Positions 7,531 to 9,773 of a stretch of 9,773 bases of DNA are shown piece by piece; within the stretch, counting starts at the first letter, position 1; each line of letters starts with the position of its first letter. The stretch covers positions 1-9,773 of the forward strand of contig CALNCF010000457.1 in NCBI GenBank assembly GCA_937875035.1. Direction: 5' to 3'. The position numbers were made by a program, and so were the translations under genes. This stretch comes from an uncultured Sphingobacteriaceae bacterium. Lineage in GTDB: Bacteria > Bacteroidota > Bacteroidia > Sphingobacteriales > Sphingobacteriaceae. The notes under the pieces are model-generated. The model was not told the origin of the DNA and did not search any database. It was given only the letters and a program-made list of their open reading frames with translations.

Positions 7531-7908
7531 TTACTTAATTTCAACTACAGCTCCAGCTTCTTCTAATGCTTTTTTCAAGGCTTCAGCTTCGTCTTTCGCT
7601 ACACCTGCTTTTAATTCTTTAGGAGCGCCGTCAACTAAATCCTTAGCTTCTTTCAGTCCAAGACCTGTAAGGTCTTTCACTAATTTAACAACCGCTAATT
7701 TCTGTCCTCCTGCTTCTTTCAGGATTACGTCGAAAGCTGTCTTTTCAGCTGCTGCTTCAGCACCACCTGCTGCTGCGCCAGCTACCATAACAGGAGCTGC
7801 TGCTGCAGGCTCGATGCCGTACTCGTCTTTTAGGATCTGAGCTAATTCGTTAACTTCTTTTACTGTTAAGTTTACTAACTGTTCAGCAAACGCTTTTAAA
7901 TCTGCCAT
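7531..7908 (-). CDS. rplL: 50S ribosomal protein L7/L12
   Basis: This is the acidic stalk protein of the 50S subunit. Dimers bind the C-terminal helix of L10 and recruit and stimulate translational GTPases such as EF-Tu and EF-G. At 125 residues it is the usual length. Residues 1-33 form the helical dimerisation and L10-binding domain. Residues about 34-56 are the flexible hinge, very rich in Ala and Gly. Residues 57-125 form the globular domain, with the conserved KLAVVKLVKDLTGLGLKEAK segment (70-89) that contacts factors. The start is ATG (7906-7908), preceded by an A-rich tract rather than a Shine-Dalgarno site, as is common in Bacteroidota. It follows rplJ by 43 bp, and the L10-L12 adjacency is near universal. 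L12 is needed in several copies per ribosome, so a stronger translation signal than rplJ has would be expected. Confidence 0.98.
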   Translation of the reverse strand: MADLKAFAEQLVNLTVKEVNELAQILKDEYGIEPAAAAPVMVAGAAAGGAEAAAEKTAFDVILKEAGGQKLAVVKLVKDLTGLGLKEAKDLVDGAPKELKAGVAKDEAEALKKALEEAGAVVEIK

Positions 7909-7938
7909 TTTTATTTTCTTTTTAAAATTGGTTTACAA

Positions 7939-7958
7939 ATTGATTAATTGATTAATTG
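7939..7958. repeat. Short tandem repeat across the rplJ stop codon
   Basis: The 8-bp unit ATTGATTA occurs two and a half times in a row, overlapping the last codons and TAA stop of rplJ and the start of the rplJ-rplL gap. It is A/T-rich and short. It could vary in length by slippage, but since two stop codons follow in quick succession a change would have little effect on L10. No function is evident. Confidence 0.5.
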
Positions 7959-8473
7959 CCTCTTTCTTCAAGAGTTTTAAGGATACCGGCTAACTTGCCA
8001 CCGCCAGATTTAAGTCCGGAGATAACGTTCTTAGCAGGAGATTGTAATAATGCGATGATATCGCCAACAAGTTCGTCTTTCGATTTAAGATTGCTCAGGG
8101 CTTCTAACTGGTTGTCTCCAATGAATACAGCCGAGTCGATGAAAGCGCCCTTCAGTACAGGCTTGTCACCTGTTCTTCTCAGTTCTTTGATCAGGCGGGC
8201 AGGAACGTTTCCTACTGCTGAGAACATGATCGCTGAAGTTCCTTTCAATACGCCAAACATCTCTGAATAATCAGCGCCAGTTGCTTCCATTGCCTTACGG
8301 ATAAGGGTATTTTTAGCTACCTGGAAAGTAATGCCTTGTTCAAAGCATTTTCTTCTGATTACATTGATTTGAGCTACGGTCAAATTTGAAGTGTCAGTAA
8401 CATAGATCGCATTATGAGACGACAGCTTCTCTTGTAAAGCGAGAACTATTTCGTTTTTTTCTTCTCTTTTCAT
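7952..8473 (-). CDS. rplJ: 50S ribosomal protein L10
   Basis: L10 is the base of the L12 stalk: its N-terminal domain binds 23S rRNA next to L11 and its C-terminal helix carries L12 dimers. At 173 residues it is typical in length. The N-terminal part contains the conserved VAKNTLIRKA segment (52-61) and the GTSAIMF strand (78-84). The C-terminal part is a helix that would hold the L12 dimers. The start is ATG (8471-8473), only 11 bp after the rplA stop, with a weak AGAAG-like sequence ahead. In E. coli, L10 (with L12) represses its own operon by binding a long rplJ leader. Here there is no room for such a leader in the gap, so any equivalent site would have to lie inside rplA or elsewhere. 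Confidence 0.97.
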   Translation of the reverse strand: MKREEKNEIVLALQEKLSSHNAIYVTDTSNLTVAQINVIRRKCFEQGITFQVAKNTLIRKAMEATGADYSEMFGVLKGTSAIMFSAVGNVPARLIKELRRTGDKPVLKGAFIDSAVFIGDNQLEALSNLKSKDELVGDIIALLQSPAKNVISGLKSGGGKLAGILKTLEERGN

Positions 8474-8484
8474 AATACTTCTAA

Positions 8485-9183
8485 TTAAATGCCTGATACT
8501 GATTTCGTTTCAATTTTGATACCCGGGCTCATTGTGCTTGACAAATGAATGCTCTGAAAATAAGTACCCTTAGCTGATGAAGGCTTAAGCTTGGAGATTA
8601 CCTGAAGTAACTCCAGTGCATTTTCATAAATCTTCTCAGGAGCAAAAGATACTTTACCAATCGAAGCGTGTACAATACCGGTTTTATCTACCTTGAAATC
8701 GATCTTACCGCCTTTAACATCAGATACAGCTTTACCAACTTCGGTAGTTACTGTTCCTGACTTAGGGTTTGGCATCAGGTTTCTTGGTCCTAAAACTTTA
8801 CCAAGCTTACCTACTTTTGCCATACAGCTAGGCATAGTGATCACGATATCAAAATCAACCCATCCTTGTTCAATCTTGGTAATGTAGTCATCCAAGCCCA
8901 CAAAATCGGCGCCTGCCGCGGTAGCTTCTGCTTCCTTATCAGGAGTACAAAGAACTAATACGCGTACAGTTTTACCTGTTCCGTGAGGAAGAACGGCAAT
9001 ACCTCTCACCATTTGATTTGCCTTACGCGGATCCACACCAAGGCGGATATCCAGGTCGACAGAAGCATCAAACTTGGTAGTAGTAATTTCTTTTACCAGT
9101 TTGGTCGCTTCATCAAGTGAGTAGATTTTGTCTACTTCTATTTTGGATAATGACTGCTTTTGATTTTTTGTTAATCTAGCCAC
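8485..9183 (-). CDS. rplA: 50S ribosomal protein L1
   Basis: L1 binds helices of 23S rRNA to form the mobile L1 stalk near the E site, which helps release deacylated tRNA; in many bacteria it also represses its own mRNA. At 232 residues it is a normal length. The start is GTG (9181-9183), giving MARLTKNQ. The frame upstream is closed by TAA and no ATG is available. Conserved features are the N-terminal FDASVDLDIRLGVDPRKANQ region (38-57), the LGPRNLMPNPKSGTVT signature (131-146) in domain II, and the C-terminal SSTMSPG segment (215-221) with T217 and M218, part of the rRNA-binding face. It sits 20 bp after rplK and 11 bp before rplJ, indicating a single transcript. Confidence 0.98.
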   Translation of the reverse strand: MARLTKNQKQSLSKIEVDKIYSLDEATKLVKEITTTKFDASVDLDIRLGVDPRKANQMVRGIAVLPHGTGKTVRVLVLCTPDKEAEATAAGADFVGLDDYITKIEQGWVDFDIVITMPSCMAKVGKLGKVLGPRNLMPNPKSGTVTTEVGKAVSDVKGGKIDFKVDKTGIVHASIGKVSFAPEKIYENALELLQVISKLKPSSAKGTYFQSIHLSSTMSPGIKIETKSVSGI

Positions 9184-9203
9184 TTTCTCTAAAATTTAAT
9201 TGT

Positions 9204-9647
9204 TTAATTGTTCCAGGGAGCTGTACCTGATACAGTAATTCCCATACTTCTTGCAGTTCCCGCAACCATTCTCATTGCTGACTCGATCGTAAATGCGTTC
9301 AGGTCGGTCATTTTCTCATCGGCAATGGTTTTAACTTGCTCCCACGTAACTGAGGCAACTTTTTTACGGTTAGGCTCTGAAGATCCGCCTTTAAGCTTGG
9401 CAGCTTCCAACAGCTGGATGGCTACCGGAGGTGTTTTGATAATAAAGTCAAAGGACTTGTCGGTATATACTGTGATAACGACAGGAAGCACTTTGCCTGG
9501 TTTATCCTGAGTTCTTGCATTAAACTGCTTGCAGAACTCCATAATGTTAACCCCTTTAGCACCCAAGGCAGGACCAACCGGAGGTGAAGGGTTTGCTGCA
9601 CCACCTTTGATCTGTAGTTTTATTAATGCGCCTATTTCTTTAGCCAT
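9204..9647 (-). CDS. rplK: 50S ribosomal protein L11
   Basis: L11 binds the GTPase-associated region of 23S rRNA at the base of the L12 stalk. It is required for stimulation of RelA by uncharged tRNA and is the site of thiopeptide action in bacteria that have been studied. At 147 residues it is slightly longer than the E. coli protein through its C-terminal tail. The N-terminal domain shows the proline-rich helix region NPSPPVGPALGAKG (19-32), with P22, P23 and P26 at positions linked to thiopeptide sensitivity. The C-terminal rRNA-binding domain ends with the family signature ARSMGITVSG (132-141). The start is ATG (9645-9647), preceded by an A/T-rich TAAA repeat and no Shine-Dalgarno site. 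It follows nusG by 86 bp, the usual order. Confidence 0.98.
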   Translation of the reverse strand: MAKEIGALIKLQIKGGAANPSPPVGPALGAKGVNIMEFCKQFNARTQDKPGKVLPVVITVYTDKSFDFIIKTPPVAIQLLEAAKLKGGSSEPNRKKVASVTWEQVKTIADEKMTDLNAFTIESAMRMVAGTARSMGITVSGTAPWNN

Positions 9648-9733
9648 TTTATTTATTTATTTAAGTATTGAGCAATTTGCACAAAGTGGAAGCTTTATTA
9701 CGATGTACTCTCTACTCAAAGTTTTAATTCAGA
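9648..9733 (-). other. nusG-rplK intergenic region
   Basis: This is an 86-bp A/T-rich gap. The part next to rplK is a run of TAAA units (9648-9663), probably an unstructured ribosome-loading region of the kind common in Bacteroidota. No TAnnTTTG promoter element is seen on the minus strand; the TTTG sequences present lack the upstream TA. I could not identify a clear L1-binding mimic of the 23S rRNA site, although this is where an autoregulatory site for rplK-rplA is usually expected. Confidence 0.5.
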
Positions 9734-9773
9734 TTACTCTTTTTCTACCTGCATGTAGTTTAACTCCAGTGGC
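9734..9773 (-). CDS. nusG: Transcription termination/antitermination protein NusG, C-terminal end only
   Basis: The minus-strand frame ending in TAA (9734-9736) encodes PLELNYMQVEKE, which matches the end of the KOW domain of NusG (a segment of the form 'TPVELxxxQVEK'). Only the last 12 residues are present, so the identification rests on this tail plus the standard nusG-rplK order. NusG binds the clamp of RNA polymerase and couples it to Rho or to the leading ribosome through its KOW domain. The 5' part lies beyond the window edge. Confidence 0.85.
   Translation of the reverse strand, partial: PLELNYMQVEKE

Noticed and set aside
7526..7840. Plus-strand Ala/Pro/Ser-rich frame opposite rplL
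   Set aside because: It is the mirror of the Ala- and Lys-rich rplL sequence; rplL is unmistakable and occupies the region.
1..9773. A hidden novel system, mobile element, CRISPR array or tRNA
   Set aside because: The seven minus-strand housekeeping genes account for nearly all bases; the gaps are 86, 20, 11, 43, 268 and 68 bp and contain no direct-repeat array, cloverleaf or transposase fragment.

Overview
The window is a contiguous piece of the core transcription/translation cluster of a member of the Bacteroidota. Every recognisable gene lies on the minus strand, so transcription runs from high to low coordinates in the order nusG (only its 3' end is present), rplK, rplA, rplJ, rplL, rpoB, rpoC (3' part cut off by the window edge). 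The assignment to Bacteroidota rests on RpoB and RpoC sequence character, the nusG-to-rpoC gene order and the A/T-rich upstream regions with little Shine-Dalgarno complementarity. It looks nearer to Cytophaga/Chitinophaga/Sphingobacteria-type sequences than to a proteobacterium, but the order cannot be fixed by eye.

Layout: 9734-9773 is the last dozen codons of nusG. Next come L11 (rplK, 9204-9647), L1 (rplA, 8485-9183), L10 (rplJ, 7952-8473) and L7/L12 (rplL, 7531-7908), separated by 20, 11 and 43 bp. A 268-bp intergenic region (7263-7530) separates rplL from rpoB and is rich in inverted repeats. It includes a strong terminator-like hairpin and a second hairpin just ahead of rpoB. rpoB (3450-7262, 1270 codons, TTG start) is followed by a 68-bp gap almost filled by two inverted repeats, then rpoC (ATG at 3381). 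rpoC runs off the window after 1127 codons, immediately before the motif that normally closes the trigger-loop insertion.

Functionally, L11, L1, L10 and L12 form the L1 stalk and the L11/L10/L12 GTPase-associated stalk of the 50S subunit. RpoB and RpoC form the catalytic core of RNA polymerase. NusG links polymerase to Rho or the ribosome. Clustering them allows co-regulation, while the hairpins upstream of rpoB and of rpoC offer places where expression of the polymerase genes could be set separately from the ribosomal proteins.

I found no defence system, mobile element, CRISPR array, tRNA or rRNA, and no previously undescribed protein system. The sequence worth a second look is non-coding: the rplL-rpoB intergenic region, where three copies of a 7-nt segment can form mutually exclusive stems, and the rpoB-rpoC junction.
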